The position numbers and the translations under genes were made by a program. This document shows positions 1 through 9,203 of a stretch of 64,000 nucleotides of DNA, piece by piece; positions within the stretch are counted from its first letter, which is position 1; every line of letters begins with the position of its first letter. Source of the DNA: DASYTH01 sp045806965 (GTDB lineage: Bacteria > Actinomycetota > Actinomycetes > Mycobacteriales > Pseudonocardiaceae); NCBI GenBank assembly GCA_045806965.1, contig JBJMIG010000033.1:30480-94479 (forward strand), in the 5' to 3' direction. The notes below the pieces were generated by a model that made no database searches, was not told the DNA's origin, and saw nothing but the letters and a program-made list of their open reading frames with translations.

Positions 1-189
1 GACGTGATCGAAGTGGCCGTGCGTGAGCAGCACCGCGACCGGGGCGAGCCGGTGCTTGCGCAACGCATCGGCGATCGGCTCCTCGGCGTCCTGACCAGGA
101 TCGACGATCACGCACGGCTCGCCTTCGCCGGACGCGATCAGGTAGCAGTTGGCCTGGAAGGCTCCGGTGGGAAAGCCGACGACGAGCAC
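1..189 (-). CDS. MBL-fold metallo-hydrolase (glyoxalase II-like), truncated by window edge
   Basis: The first 63 codons of a metallo-beta-lactamase-fold hydrolase are present; the rest lies beyond base 1. The N-terminus VLVVGFPTGAFQANCYL and the zinc-binding motif THGHFDH at residues 56-62 are typical of the glyoxalase II-like proteins encoded next to ppiB and relA in actinobacteria (mycobacterial Rv2581c). I chose the GTG at 189 because GGAGG lies 8 bases upstream and the protein then begins like its homologues. An in-frame GTG at 222 is possible but has no good ribosome site. It is divergent from the peptidyl-prolyl isomerase gene. The family hydrolyses thioesters or related substrates; the exact substrate is unknown. 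Confidence 0.85.
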   Translation of the reverse strand, partial: MLVVGFPTGAFQANCYLIASGEGEPCVIVDPGQDAEEPIADALRKHRLAPVAVLLTHGHFDHV

Positions 190-320
190 GCGAGGAACCT
201 CCGAACGGATAACTCTGGTCACGTTTCAGCCTAGTGGCGTGGGCCTCCACACGGTTCTTACCGGGGGTGCCCATAGACTGCCCGCCTGCCAGGAACACGT
301 TCAGGTCAGGGAGGGTGTCC

Positions 321-1184
321 GTGCCGACGAACGAGCAGCGCCGCCAGTCCGCCAAGCGGAAGCTCGAGCGCCAGTTGACTCGGCGGGCTGAGCGCGCCAA
401 GCGGCGCCGGATCATCGGCGTGATCGTCACCGTGGTTGGCGTCGTCATCGCCGTCGGATTGGTTTATTGGCTGGCCAATCTCGGCGACAGCAACACGCCC
501 GCCGCGGCGAACAGCACGGAATCGAACGCCAACGAGCCGCCTGCGGAGACGCCGAGCTCGATCCCCACCGAGCCGGCGCCGGTGCCCAAGCGTCCGACCC
601 CGCTGCCCGCCACGGCCAGCTGCGAGTACCCCGCCAGCGCCAACGAGCCGGCCGCGAAGCCCGCGCAGGCTCCTGGCACGCAGAACATCTCCGCGCAGGG
701 CACGGTCACGGTCACCATGGGCATCAACGGCGGCAACCTCAAGATGAGCCTGGACAAGGCCCTCGCCCCGTGCACCGTGAACAGCTTCGTCAGCCTGGCC
801 AAGCAGGGCTACTTCAACGACACCCCCTGCCATCGGCTGACCACCAGCCCGGGGTTGCAGGTGTTGCAGTGCGGCGACCCGTCCGGGCAGGGCAGCGGCG
901 GGCCGGGCTACACCTTCAAGGACGAGGTGTTCCCCGAACTCAAGTACGGGCGCGGCATCCTGGCCATGGCGAACTCCGGCCCGAACACCAACGGCAGCCA
1001 GTTCTTCATCTGCTACGGCACCGCCGAGCTCCCGCCGAACTACACGGCGTTCGGCACGATCGACGCGGACAGCCTGAAGGTGGTCGACGCGATCGCCAAG
1101 GCCGGTGTGGTCTCGCAGAACCCCGGCTCGGGCGACGGCGCGCCGAAGAACCCGGTGAAGCTGACCAACGCCACGGTGTCGTAG
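321..1184 (+). CDS. ppiB: Membrane-anchored cyclophilin-type peptidyl-prolyl cis-trans isomerase
   Basis: A 287-residue protein. It has a basic N-terminus rich in Arg and Lys, one membrane helix at about residues 31-52, a Pro/Ala/Glu-rich linker to about 125, and a C-terminal cyclophilin domain with FKDE, the core motif GSQFFI and the NYTAFG segment. The family catalyses proline isomerisation in folding proteins. The helix should place the domain outside the membrane. The GTG at 321 has GGGAGGG five bases upstream and gives the N-terminus PTNEQRR shared with mycobacterial homologues, so the longer open frame from 234 is rejected. It converges with relA across a repeat-bearing gap. Active-site residues look conserved, though Cys residues around the loop are unusual. 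Confidence 0.9.
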   Translation: MPTNEQRRQSAKRKLERQLTRRAERAKRRRIIGVIVTVVGVVIAVGLVYWLANLGDSNTPAAANSTESNANEPPAETPSSIPTEPAPVPKRPTPLPATASCEYPASANEPAAKPAQAPGTQNISAQGTVTVTMGINGGNLKMSLDKALAPCTVNSFVSLAKQGYFNDTPCHRLTTSPGLQVLQCGDPSGQGSGGPGYTFKDEVFPELKYGRGILAMANSGPNTNGSQFFICYGTAELPPNYTAFGTIDADSLKVVDAIAKAGVVSQNPGSGDGAPKNPVKLTNATVS

Positions 1185-1206
1185 GGCCGGCTACGCGGAC
1201 CGGCTT

Positions 1207-1265
1207 TACAGCGGAAGGTGACATTCCGCTGCCAGAAACGAATGACGGTGACATTGCGCGCTGTA
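1207..1265. repeat. GTGACATT-core palindromic repeat, two copies
   Basis: The 142-base gap between the convergent ppiB and relA genes holds a perfect inverted repeat, CAGCGGAA (1209-1216) and TTCCGCTG (1224-1231), around GGTGACA. A second GGTGACATT follows at 1247-1255 and ends in GCGCTGTA. The same core and the same TACAGCG/CGCTGTA ends recur at 32327-32427, so this is an interspersed family. The hairpin could end transcription from both sides. Confidence 0.75.
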
Positions 1266-1326
1266 TCGGCGGCGGCAACCCGGAAGCCGCCGCCGGGCGA
1301 CGAACGAGCGGGCGCACCAGCACTGC

Positions 1327-3639
1327 TCAGGAGGCGGAGGTCACCCGGTAGACGTCGTAGACGCCTTCGACATTGCGAACCGCCTTGAGCACGTGGCCGA
1401 GATGCTTCGGGTCGCCCATCTCGAACGCGAACCGGCTCACCGCGACCCGGTCCCGGGACGTGGTCACCGAGGCGGACAGGATGTTCACCCGCTCGTCGGC
1501 CAACACCTTGGTCACGTCGGAGAGCAGCCGGTGCCGGTCCAGCGCCTCGACCTGGATGGCGACCAGGAACACCGAGGACGCGGACGGCGCCCACTCCACA
1601 TCCACCAGCCGCTGCGGCTCGGCCAGCAGGTCGGTGGCGTTGGTGCAGTCGGTGCGGTGCACGCTCACCCCGCCGCCCCTGGTGACGAAGCCGAGGATGT
1701 CGTCGCCGGGGACCGGCGTGCAGCAACGGGCCAGCTTCACCCAGATGTCGCTGGCGCCCTTGACCACGACGCCGGCGTCCCCGGTCGGCCGGCGCCGGGC
1801 GATGGTGGATGGGGTGGACCGTTCGGCGAGCTCGTCCTCGGCGTGATCCACCCCGCCGAGCAGCGCGACCAACCGCTGTACCACGTGCCGGGCCGACGTG
1901 TGGCCCTCCCCCACCGCGGCGTAGAGCGCGCTCACCTCGTGATAGCGCAGCTCCCGGGCGAGCGCGGTCACCGAGTCGAGCGAGACCAGCCGCTGCATCG
2001 GCAGCCCGATCCGCCGAACCTCCTTGGCGATCGCCTCCTTGCCGGCCTCGATCGCCTCTTCCTTGCGCTCCTTGGCGAACCACTGCTTGATCTTGGCTCT
2101 GGCCCGGGGCGAGCCGACGAAGTGCAGCCAGTCCCGGGACGGCCCGGCACCCTCCGCCTTCGAGGTGAAGATCTCGACGACGTCGCCGTTCTCCAGCTTG
2201 CGTTCGAGCGCGACCAACCGGCCGTTCACCCGGGCTCCGATGCACCGGTGCCCGACCTCGGTGTGCACCGCGTAGGCGAAGTCAACCGGGGTCGACCCGG
2301 CCGGCAGCGTGACCACGTCGCCCTTCGGGGTGAACACGAAGATTTCCCGGACGGCCAGGTCGTAGCGCAGGTTCTCGAGGAACTCCCCCGGGTCCGCGGC
2401 CTCCCGCTGCCAGTCGAGCAGCTGGCGCATCCAGGCCATCTCGTCGACCTCGACGGCCTGGCCCTCGTGCGTGCCCCTGGTTTCCTTGTACCGCCAGTGC
2501 GCGGCGATGCCGTACTCGGCGGTGCGGTGCATCTCGTGGGTGCGGATCTGTACCTCGAGCGGCTTGCCGTCCGGCCCGATCACCGTGGTGTGCAACGACT
2601 GGTAGACCCCGAACCGAGGCTGGGCGATGTAGTCCTTGAACCGGCCCGGCATCGGCTGCCAGAGCGCGTGCACCACGCCCATCGCGGCGTAGCAGTCACG
2701 CACGTCCTCGACCAGCATGCGCACCCCGACCAGGTCGTGGATCTCGTCGAAATCGCGGCCGCGCACGATCATCTTCTGGTTGATCGAGTAGTAGTGCTTC
2801 TGCCGGCCCTCCACCTTGGCCAGGATGCGGGCCGCCTCGAGCTGGCCGGTCAGCTCGTCGGTCACCTTGTTCAGGTAGGTGTCCCTGGACGGGGCCCGGT
2901 TGGCCACCAGCCGGACGATCTCGTCGTACTTCTTCGGCTGCAGGATGGCGAAGGCCAGGTCCTCGAGCTCCCACTTGACCGTGGCCATGCCGAGCCGGTG
3001 GGCCAGCGGGCCGAACACCTCGAGCGTCTCGCGGGCCTTCTTGGCCTGCTTCTCCGGCGGCATGAAGCGCATGGTGCGCATGTTGTGCAGCCGGTCGGCG
3101 AGCTTGATCACCAGCACCCGGGGGTCCTCGGCCATGGCGATCACCATCTTGCGGATGGTCTCCGCCTCGGCGGCGGTGCCCAGCTTGACCTTGTCCAGCT
3201 TGGTGACCCCGTCGACCAGCCGGCCGACCTCGGTGCCGAAGTCCTGGTTGAGCATGTCCAGCGAGTAGGCGGTGTCCTCGACGGTGTCATGCAGCAGCGC
3301 GGCCACCAGCGTGACCGTGTCCATGCCCAGCTCGGCCAGGATGGTGGCCACCGCGAGCGGGTGGGTGATGTAGGGATCGCCGGAGCGGCGCCGCTGGTCG
3401 CGGTGCATCTCCTCGGCCACGTCGTAGGCCCGCTGGAGCAGCGCGAGGTCGGCCTTGGGGTGCAGCTCGCGGTGCACCGCGGCGAGCGGCTCGAGCACCT
3501 GCTTGACCGGGGCGGAGCGCTGCGCGGTGATCCGGCGGGCCAAGCGGGCCCGCACCCGGCGGGTCGCCGACGGCTGGGTACGCGAAGCAGCCTGGGCCGG
3601 CTGCTCCTCGACCGTGTCGGCCTCGACCTCCTGGCTCAC
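1327..3639 (-). CDS. relA: Bifunctional (p)ppGpp synthetase/hydrolase RelA/SpoT
   Basis: A 770-residue Rel protein that makes and degrades the alarmone (p)ppGpp in the stringent response. Domains in order: an HD hydrolase domain (HDTVEDT at about 117-123), the synthetase domain containing the FKDYIAQPRFGVYQSLHTT and EVQIRT segments, a TGS domain (VFTPKGDVVTLPAG), a Cys/His segment (KLARCCTPVPGD) and a C-terminal ACT domain (LLSDVTKVLADERVNI). Both catalytic halves look intact, as in the single bifunctional Rel of actinobacteria. The start is GTG with GGAG five bases upstream. It lies downstream of apt in the order secD-secF-apt-relA, which is standard for the phylum. Confidence 0.97.
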   Translation of the reverse strand: MSQEVEADTVEEQPAQAASRTQPSATRRVRARLARRITAQRSAPVKQVLEPLAAVHRELHPKADLALLQRAYDVAEEMHRDQRRRSGDPYITHPLAVATILAELGMDTVTLVAALLHDTVEDTAYSLDMLNQDFGTEVGRLVDGVTKLDKVKLGTAAEAETIRKMVIAMAEDPRVLVIKLADRLHNMRTMRFMPPEKQAKKARETLEVFGPLAHRLGMATVKWELEDLAFAILQPKKYDEIVRLVANRAPSRDTYLNKVTDELTGQLEAARILAKVEGRQKHYYSINQKMIVRGRDFDEIHDLVGVRMLVEDVRDCYAAMGVVHALWQPMPGRFKDYIAQPRFGVYQSLHTTVIGPDGKPLEVQIRTHEMHRTAEYGIAAHWRYKETRGTHEGQAVEVDEMAWMRQLLDWQREAADPGEFLENLRYDLAVREIFVFTPKGDVVTLPAGSTPVDFAYAVHTEVGHRCIGARVNGRLVALERKLENGDVVEIFTSKAEGAGPSRDWLHFVGSPRARAKIKQWFAKERKEEAIEAGKEAIAKEVRRIGLPMQRLVSLDSVTALARELRYHEVSALYAAVGEGHTSARHVVQRLVALLGGVDHAEDELAERSTPSTIARRRPTGDAGVVVKGASDIWVKLARCCTPVPGDDILGFVTRGGGVSVHRTDCTNATDLLAEPQRLVDVEWAPSASSVFLVAIQVEALDRHRLLSDVTKVLADERVNILSASVTTSRDRVAVSRFAFEMGDPKHLGHVLKAVRNVEGVYDVYRVTSAS

Positions 3640-3731
3640 CCACGCTCCATCGGTTCACCTCACCACCCTGGAACACCGAGGATAACCGGGGAACCGGCGG
3701 TGACCCGCCGTTGGGGCGCTGAACGGCGCGT

Positions 3732-4259
3732 TCAGACCGTTCGGAGAGCGTGGACGTCCCGCCCGGCCAGTCGCTTGCGACCGTCCAGCGCACCGATCTC
3801 CAGCACCACGCACACGGCGCTGACCCGCCCGCCGGCCAGCTCGACCAGCTCGCAGGCAGCCGCCGCGGTGCCGCCGGTGGCCAGCACGTCGTCCACCACG
3901 AGCACCGGCTGACCCGGCTCGATCACCCCGGCGGGCAACTCGAGGACGGCGGTGCCGTATTCGAGCGTGTACTCCAGCCGGTGTCCGACCACGGGCAGCT
4001 TCCCGGCCTTGCGTACCGGGACCACACCGCGGCCCGACCGAGCGCCGAGCGCGGCCCCGAACAGGAACCCGCGTGCCTCGATCGCGGCCACCAGAACGGC
4101 GTCGCCGACCATGCCGTCCAGTGCGCCGGTCACGCTGGCCATGGCCGCGGCGTCGGCGAGCAGGGGCGTCAGGTCCCAGAACAGGACCCCGGGCTGGGGG
4201 AAGTCCGGGACCGACCGGACCAGGTCCAGCGCGCGGTCCAGCCGGCTGCGTTCGGTCAT
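3732..4259 (-). CDS. apt: Adenine phosphoribosyltransferase
   Basis: A 175-residue cytosolic enzyme that converts adenine and PRPP to AMP in purine salvage. The PRPP-binding signature VLVVDDVLATGGT lies near residue 125. The N-terminal segment VPDFPQPGVLFWDLTPLL and the catalytic-loop region VVPVRKAGKLP are typical of Apt. It begins 15 bases after secF ends, on the same strand, so it is probably cotranscribed with secDF. A short hairpin (CGGCGG-TGAC-CCGCCG, 3695-3710) follows its stop before relA and could reduce read-through. Confidence 0.96.
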   Translation of the reverse strand: MTERSRLDRALDLVRSVPDFPQPGVLFWDLTPLLADAAAMASVTGALDGMVGDAVLVAAIEARGFLFGAALGARSGRGVVPVRKAGKLPVVGHRLEYTLEYGTAVLELPAGVIEPGQPVLVVDDVLATGGTAAAACELVELAGGRVSAVCVVLEIGALDGRKRLAGRDVHALRTV

Positions 4260-4274
4260 GCCGGCGGCGGCTTG

Positions 4275-5594
4275 CTAACGGCGTCTCTTGCCGCTCGGCC
4301 GGCTGGTCCGGCTGGCCGGGCGGTTGCGTCTGGCGTCGGACGCCTTCGGGTTGCGGGCCGGCACGCTCGACGCCGCCGCCATGGCCCGCTCCTGCCGGAC
4401 CTCCGCGTCCAGCGCGTCGTCGTCGCCGACCTCGATCGCGTCCGGCGCGCCGGTCGCCACCGGGACCTCGCGTCCGCTCGCCTCGCGCTCGGCGGCCCTG
4501 CGGGCCAGCGTCTCCCGCCGGGCGTACACCCGAGCGGCCTGCTGCTGGAACTTGGGCTCAGTCATCTTCAGGTCCACCAGCAACGGGGTGGCCAGGAAGA
4601 TCGAGGACAGCGCGCCGGCTATCAGACCGGTGAGCTGGACCAGCGCCAGGTCCTTCAGGGTGCCGACGCCGAGCAGCCCGACGCCGACGACGAGTAGGCC
4701 GAGCACCGGCAGCAGGGCGATCAGCGAGGTGTTGATCGAGCGCATCAGGGTCTGGTTGAGCGCCAGGTTCGCCGCCTCGGCGTAGGTGCGTCTGGTCAGC
4801 CCGAGCAGACCCCGGGTGTTCTCCCTGACCTTGTCGAACACCACCACCGTGTCGTAGAGCGAGAAGCCGAGGATGGTGAGGAAACCGATCACGGTCGCCG
4901 GGGTGACCTCGAAGCCGATGATCGAGTAGACACCCGCCGTCACCAGCACGTCATGGATCAGCGCGATCAACGCGGCGACCGCCATCCAGCGTTCGAAGTA
5001 GAACGTCAGGAACAGGGTCACCAGAACCAGGAACACCCCGAGGGCGATCAGCGCCTGCCGGGAGATCTCGCCGCCCCAGGACCCGCTGACCGCGCTGTCG
5101 CTGATGGTCCGCTCGCTCGGCGTGGCGGTGGCCGGGTCCTTGGGCTGGAAGTTCTTGAACAGCGCCGCCTTGAGCTGCTCCACCTGGCTGGCGTTGAGCT
5201 CTGGGGACTTGATCTGGATGGTCTGGGTGTTGCCGGTGCCGACGGTCTGCACCGCGGCCGGCTCCTCGTTCAGGGTGTTGGTGAAGACCTCGGTGACCTG
5301 CTCGGTGGAGATCGGACCGGACACGCCGATGGCCGGCATCTGGATCCGGGTGCCGCCCTTGAACTCGATGCCGAGGTTGAACCCGCGGAACACCATGGAC
5401 CCGATACAGATCAGCAACAACGTACCGAAGATCAAATACCACAGCTTGCGCTTGCCGACGATGTCGAACGCGCCGGTGCCGGTGTAGAGCCGGGTAAGGA
5501 ACATGTGCCGCCGGCCGCCGGACGGGTGCTTCGGCTCCGGGCCTTCGCCGGGCAGTTCGGGCGTACTCGCCGCGTTCTCGTCGGTGCTCGACAC
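4275..5594 (-). CDS. secF: Protein translocase subunit SecF
   Basis: A 439-residue inner-membrane subunit of the Sec accessory complex, which uses the proton-motive force to pull preproteins across the membrane. After a hydrophilic N-terminus come helix 1 (KLWYLIFGTLLLICIG), the SecF motif FNLGIEFKGGTR, a periplasmic-type domain, and a five-helix block with LTILGFSLYDTVVVFDKVREN. The C-terminus is long, charged and Arg-rich. I chose the GTG at 5594: AAGGAGG lies six bases upstream and the start follows the secD stop by one base, which implies translational coupling. The longer in-frame start at 5642 would lie inside secD. Confidence 0.95.
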   Translation of the reverse strand: MSSTDENAASTPELPGEGPEPKHPSGGRRHMFLTRLYTGTGAFDIVGKRKLWYLIFGTLLLICIGSMVFRGFNLGIEFKGGTRIQMPAIGVSGPISTEQVTEVFTNTLNEEPAAVQTVGTGNTQTIQIKSPELNASQVEQLKAALFKNFQPKDPATATPSERTISDSAVSGSWGGEISRQALIALGVFLVLVTLFLTFYFERWMAVAALIALIHDVLVTAGVYSIIGFEVTPATVIGFLTILGFSLYDTVVVFDKVRENTRGLLGLTRRTYAEAANLALNQTLMRSINTSLIALLPVLGLLVVGVGLLGVGTLKDLALVQLTGLIAGALSSIFLATPLLVDLKMTEPKFQQQAARVYARRETLARRAAEREASGREVPVATGAPDAIEVGDDDALDAEVRQERAMAAASSVPARNPKASDARRNRPASRTSRPSGKRRR

Positions 5595-5595
5595 G

Positions 5596-7428
5596 TCACG
5601 CCTCCTTCGCGCTGGTGGTGGTGCCCGCCTTGGCGGCCGCACGTTGCGCCGCCGCCATGCGCTGCACCGCGCCCAACCCGGAGAACCTGGGATCGGACAG
5701 GATCTTCGACGTCGAGGCCAGCGCCACCAGCGGGTGGGTCACCAGGAACACCACGACCAGGTCAAGGACGGTGGACATGCCGAGGGTGAACGCGAAGCCC
5801 TTCACCTGACCGACCGCCAGGATGTACAGCACGGCCGAGGCCAGGAACACGACCGCGTCGGCGGAGAGCACCGTGCGCCTGGCTCGCGCCCAGGCTCTCG
5901 GCACCGCCGATCTGAACGTCCGTCCCTCGCGCACTTCGTCTTTGAGCCGTTCGAAGAAGATCACGAACGAGTCCGCCGTGATACCGATGGCCACGATGAA
6001 CCCGGCGATGCCCGGCAGGTCGAGGGTAAGCCCGATCCACCGGCCGAGCAGCACCAGGATGGCGAACACGATCGCGGCGGACAGGACCAGCGACAGGACG
6101 GTGAGCACGCCGAGCAGCCGGTAGTAGAACAGGCAGTAGACGAACACCAGCACCAGGCCGATCGCGCCGGCGATCAGGCCGGCCTCAAGCGAGGCGAGGC
6201 CCAGTGTCGCGGACACCGTGTCCGCCTCGGAGGACTCGAAGGACAGCGGCAGCGAGCCGTACTTCAGCGTGTTGGCCAGGTCCTTGGCCTCGTTCTGGGA
6301 GAAGCCGCCCGAGCCACCCTCGATCCGGGTGCTGCCGCCGACGATCGGCTCCTTGATGCTCGGCGCCGAGACCACCTCGGTGTCCAACACGAACGCCGCC
6401 TGCTTGCCGACGTGGCTGGTGGTGTAGTCGCCCCACTTCTTGCCGCCGTCGCCCTTGAAGTCCAGGGTCACCTCGTACCCGCCGCCCTGCGAGTTGACCT
6501 GCGCGTTGGCGTCCCTGATGTCGGTGCCGTCGAGGAACGACGGGGTGAGCACGTAGGCCACCGGATCCTTGCTGTCACACGTGGCCAGCGGCAGCTTCGG
6601 GTCGTCGTTGCCGACCAGCGGGTCCTTGTGCTCGGGGTGGCAGTCCAACGTCGCCATGGCCGCCTGCTGAGCGGTCGGATCGGCCTGCGTCGTGTTGTCC
6701 GCGCTCGGCGCGAGCAGCAGGTTCTGCCGGCACTTCTTCGCCTCGGTGATCAACGCCGACGACTGGACCTTCGGCGCCCGCTGGTGCTCGACGTCGTCGT
6801 TGTAGGAGTCGAGGTCCTGCTTGTACTTCGAGCAGTCGGCCACCGGGTCGGACGGCTGGGCCGGTTGGCTCGCCGGCGGCTGGCCGGCCGGCGGGGTGGC
6901 GGGCGTACTGGTGGGCTGCCCGGCCATGGCCGGGGCCGGCCGGCCCTGCGGCGGCGGAGTGCTCGCTCCGGGCTTGCTGCCGGCCGATGGCGGCGGCGCG
7001 GGCGCGGTGCTCGACGCCGGCGGCTGCTGGGCCTGGCCGGGCGGCGGTGCCTGGGTGGCGGTGACCACCTCGCGGAAGTACAGCCGGGCGGTCCTGCCGA
7101 GCTTTTTGGCCTCGTCGCCGCCCTCGCCGGGAACCGTGATGATGATCTGGTTGCCGTCCAGGACCACTTCGGCGCCGCTGACACCGATGCCGTTGACCCG
7201 GGTCTCGATGATCTGCCGGGCCTGGTCGAGCGACTCCCTGGACGGGGTGACGCCGGTCTCGGTGCGCGCGGTGAGCGCGACCCGGGTGCCGCCCTGTAGG
7301 TCGATGCCGAGCTTCGGGGTCGCCTTGTGGTTGCCGGTGGCAAACACCAGCGCATAAAGGAAGACCACGATGAACAGGAAGATCGCAAGATAGCGCGCTG
7401 GGCGGAACTGCCCGGCCGAAGGTGCCAC
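5596..7428 (-). CDS. secD: Protein translocase subunit SecD
   Basis: About 610 residues, the larger partner of SecF. It has an N-terminal helix (LAIFLFIVVFLYALVFATG) followed by LGIDLQGGTRVALTART, a typical SecD start. A periplasmic region contains a long Pro/Ala/Gln-rich insertion at roughly residues 155-225. The C-terminal block of helices includes GIAGFIVAIGITADSFVIFFER. The insertion makes it longer than many SecD proteins, as is common in actinobacteria. The GTG at 7428 matches the homologous N-terminus. An ATG at 7476 and further upstream starts are in frame, but the latter lie in a hairpin. The 170-base gap to yajC suggests a separate or regulated transcript. Confidence 0.93.
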   Translation of the reverse strand: MAPSAGQFRPARYLAIFLFIVVFLYALVFATGNHKATPKLGIDLQGGTRVALTARTETGVTPSRESLDQARQIIETRVNGIGVSGAEVVLDGNQIIITVPGEGGDEAKKLGRTARLYFREVVTATQAPPPGQAQQPPASSTAPAPPPSAGSKPGASTPPPQGRPAPAMAGQPTSTPATPPAGQPPASQPAQPSDPVADCSKYKQDLDSYNDDVEHQRAPKVQSSALITEAKKCRQNLLLAPSADNTTQADPTAQQAAMATLDCHPEHKDPLVGNDDPKLPLATCDSKDPVAYVLTPSFLDGTDIRDANAQVNSQGGGYEVTLDFKGDGGKKWGDYTTSHVGKQAAFVLDTEVVSAPSIKEPIVGGSTRIEGGSGGFSQNEAKDLANTLKYGSLPLSFESSEADTVSATLGLASLEAGLIAGAIGLVLVFVYCLFYYRLLGVLTVLSLVLSAAIVFAILVLLGRWIGLTLDLPGIAGFIVAIGITADSFVIFFERLKDEVREGRTFRSAVPRAWARARRTVLSADAVVFLASAVLYILAVGQVKGFAFTLGMSTVLDLVVVFLVTHPLVALASTSKILSDPRFSGLGAVQRMAAAQRAAAKAGTTTSAKEA

Positions 7429-7500
7429 GGTCGGTCGGTCTCCTCTAGATGGTCTTCGGTTGTGCACGATCCTCATGCACGCGGTACCCCCACGGCTGTA

Positions 7501-7536
7501 CGCCCGCACCCCGACGAGCACAGGTGGGTGCGGGCG
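7501..7536 (-). terminator. Strong hairpin between yajC and secD
   Basis: CGCCCGCACCC (7501-7511) and GGGTGCGGGCG (7526-7536) pair perfectly over 11 bp with a 14-base loop. It lies 64 bases downstream of the yajC stop and about 70 bases upstream of secD. There is no U-tract, so it could be an intrinsic terminator of the actinobacterial kind, an attenuator or an mRNA processing site. Confidence 0.55.
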
Positions 7537-7599
7537 CAGCGTACATGGGGCGATATAAGCCCAGTGTCATCTGGTCATGTCACAGCGTACCGAGCTGAT

Positions 7600-7998
7600 T
7601 CAGCTCTTCTGCTTGTCATGCTCGAGCGGCGCGGCCACCTGGGCGTTGGACTCGGCGACCGGTGTCTGCACCTCGGCGTCGTCGGTCTCCTCGACGTCAT
7701 CGGTGAGCTCCTCGTCCTCGAACTCCTCGACGTCCACCTCGGGCCCGACCTTCTCCCGCACGGCCGCACGCAGCCAGGTGGTCTCCACCCCTGGCGCGAT
7801 CTCCAGCTCGACGGTGGTCTCGTCCGAGGTGTCGAGGATCGTGCCGTACAGGCCGGAGGTGGTCATCACCCGGTCGCCGACGGTCAGCGAGGTCTGTAGC
7901 GCCTGCTGCTGCTGCACGGCCCTGCGCTGGCGCCGGCTCATGAAATACATCATGAGACCGAGCAGGCCGAAGAGCAGTAGCAAGGGAAGCAGTTCCAT
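7600..7998 (-). CDS. yajC: Preprotein translocase subunit YajC
   Basis: A 132-residue protein with one N-terminal membrane helix (LLPLLLLFGLLGLMMYFM). A basic cytosolic segment follows (RRQRRAVQQQQ), then the YajC core (VGDRVMTTSGLYGTI) and an acidic tail rich in Glu and Asp. YajC associates with SecDF. The start ATG has GGAG four bases upstream. Its place between ruvB and secD is the usual order. A short inverted repeat TTTCTC-GAT-GAGAAA (8019-8033) lies just upstream of the start. Confidence 0.95.
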   Translation of the reverse strand: MELLPLLLLFGLLGLMMYFMSRRQRRAVQQQQALQTSLTVGDRVMTTSGLYGTILDTSDETTVELEIAPGVETTWLRAAVREKVGPEVDVEEFEDEELTDDVEETDDAEVQTPVAESNAQVAAPLEHDKQKS

Positions 7999-8069
7999 GT
8001 TTCTCCATCCGGCGGAGTTTTCTCGATGAGAAACGTCCGTTTTGTCAGTGTCTCCGACGAGTGTGCCAG

Positions 8070-9203
8070 CTAATGCTCTGCGGTGTGCGCGGGGTCACTC
8101 TCGTCGAACAGGGTAGGTGGCACCCGCCCGGCCACATCGCCTGGGGGCGAGAGGCCGAGATGGGTCCATGCCGCGGCGGTTGCCACCCGCCCTCGCGGGG
8201 TCCGGGCAAGCATGCCCAGCCGCACGAGGTAGGGCTCGCACACCTCTTCAACGGTAGCTGGCTCCTCGCCAACCGCAACGGCCAGCGTCGACACGCCGAC
8301 CGGACCGCCGCCGAACGAGTGCACCAGCGCGCCGAGCACCGCCCGGTCCAACCGGTCGAGGCCGAGCTCGTCGACGTCGTACACGCGCAGCGCGGCCCTG
8401 GCCACCGCCCTGTTCACCCAGCCGTCCGCGCGGACCTCGGCGAAGTCGCGCACTCGGCGAAGCAGCCGGTTGGCGATCCTCGGGGTGCCCCTGGACCGCC
8501 GGGCGATCTCCTCGCCACCGTCCGGCCGCAGATCCACCCCGAGAATGGTGGCCGAGCGGCGCAGCACCTGCTCGAGCTCCGCCGGGGCGTAGAACTCCAT
8601 GTGCGCGGTGAAGCCGAACCGGTCGCGCAGCGGGCCGGTCAGCGAGCCGGCCCGTGTGGTGGCGCCGACCAGCGTGAACGGTGCGATCTCAAGGGGAATC
8701 GAGGTGGCGCCCGGCCCCTTGCCGACCACCACGTCCACCCGGAAGTCCTCCATGGCGATGTAGAGCAACTCCTCGGCCGGGCGGGCGATCCGGTGGATCT
8801 CGTCGATGAACAGGACATCGCCCTCGACCAGGTTGGACAGCATGGCGGCCAGGTCGCCGGCGCGTTCGAGGGCCGGACCCGAAGTGATCCGGATGGCGCT
8901 GCCCAGCTCCGCCGCGATGATCATGGCCAGGCTGGTCTTGCCCAGTCCCGGCGGCCCGGAGAGCAGCACGTGGTCCGGCGGCGCGCCGCGCCGGGTCGCG
9001 CCCTGCAACACCAGCTCGAGCTGTTCACGCACCCGGGGCTGCCCGACGAACTCGGCCAGCCGGCGCGGCCGCAGCGTGGACTCGTCCTCCCGTTCACCGG
9101 GCTGAGCCAGCGGGGAGAGCTCGGTGGGCTCCTCCTCCTCGGTCACGGCCCCGGCCTCAGCCCGCACCTCAGCCCCAGCCCCAGCCTCATCGTGACCGGA
9201 CAT
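8070..9203 (-). CDS. ruvB: Holliday junction branch migration helicase RuvB
   Basis: A 377-residue AAA+ motor that drives branch migration with RuvA. The N-terminal extension rich in Glu and Ala is longer than usual. The core follows: LRPRRLAEFVGQ, Walker A GPPGLGKTSLA, Walker B VLFIDEIHR, the sensor I region TLVGATTRAGSL and the C-terminal winged-helix domain. The start ATG overlaps the ruvA stop by one base (TGATG), indicating coupled translation in a ruvCAB operon. It probably responds to DNA damage, though I did not find an SOS box. Confidence 0.97.
   Translation of the reverse strand: MSGHDEAGAGAEVRAEAGAVTEEEEPTELSPLAQPGEREDESTLRPRRLAEFVGQPRVREQLELVLQGATRRGAPPDHVLLSGPPGLGKTSLAMIIAAELGSAIRITSGPALERAGDLAAMLSNLVEGDVLFIDEIHRIARPAEELLYIAMEDFRVDVVVGKGPGATSIPLEIAPFTLVGATTRAGSLTGPLRDRFGFTAHMEFYAPAELEQVLRRSATILGVDLRPDGGEEIARRSRGTPRIANRLLRRVRDFAEVRADGWVNRAVARAALRVYDVDELGLDRLDRAVLGALVHSFGGGPVGVSTLAVAVGEEPATVEEVCEPYLVRLGMLARTPRGRVATAAAWTHLGLSPPGDVAGRVPPTLFDESDPAHTAEH

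Noticed and set aside
1393..3912. Long open frame (839 codons) on the + strand
   Set aside because: It mirrors relA in the opposite strand; composition is His/Arg/Leu-rich with no known domain. High GC creates such antisense frames.
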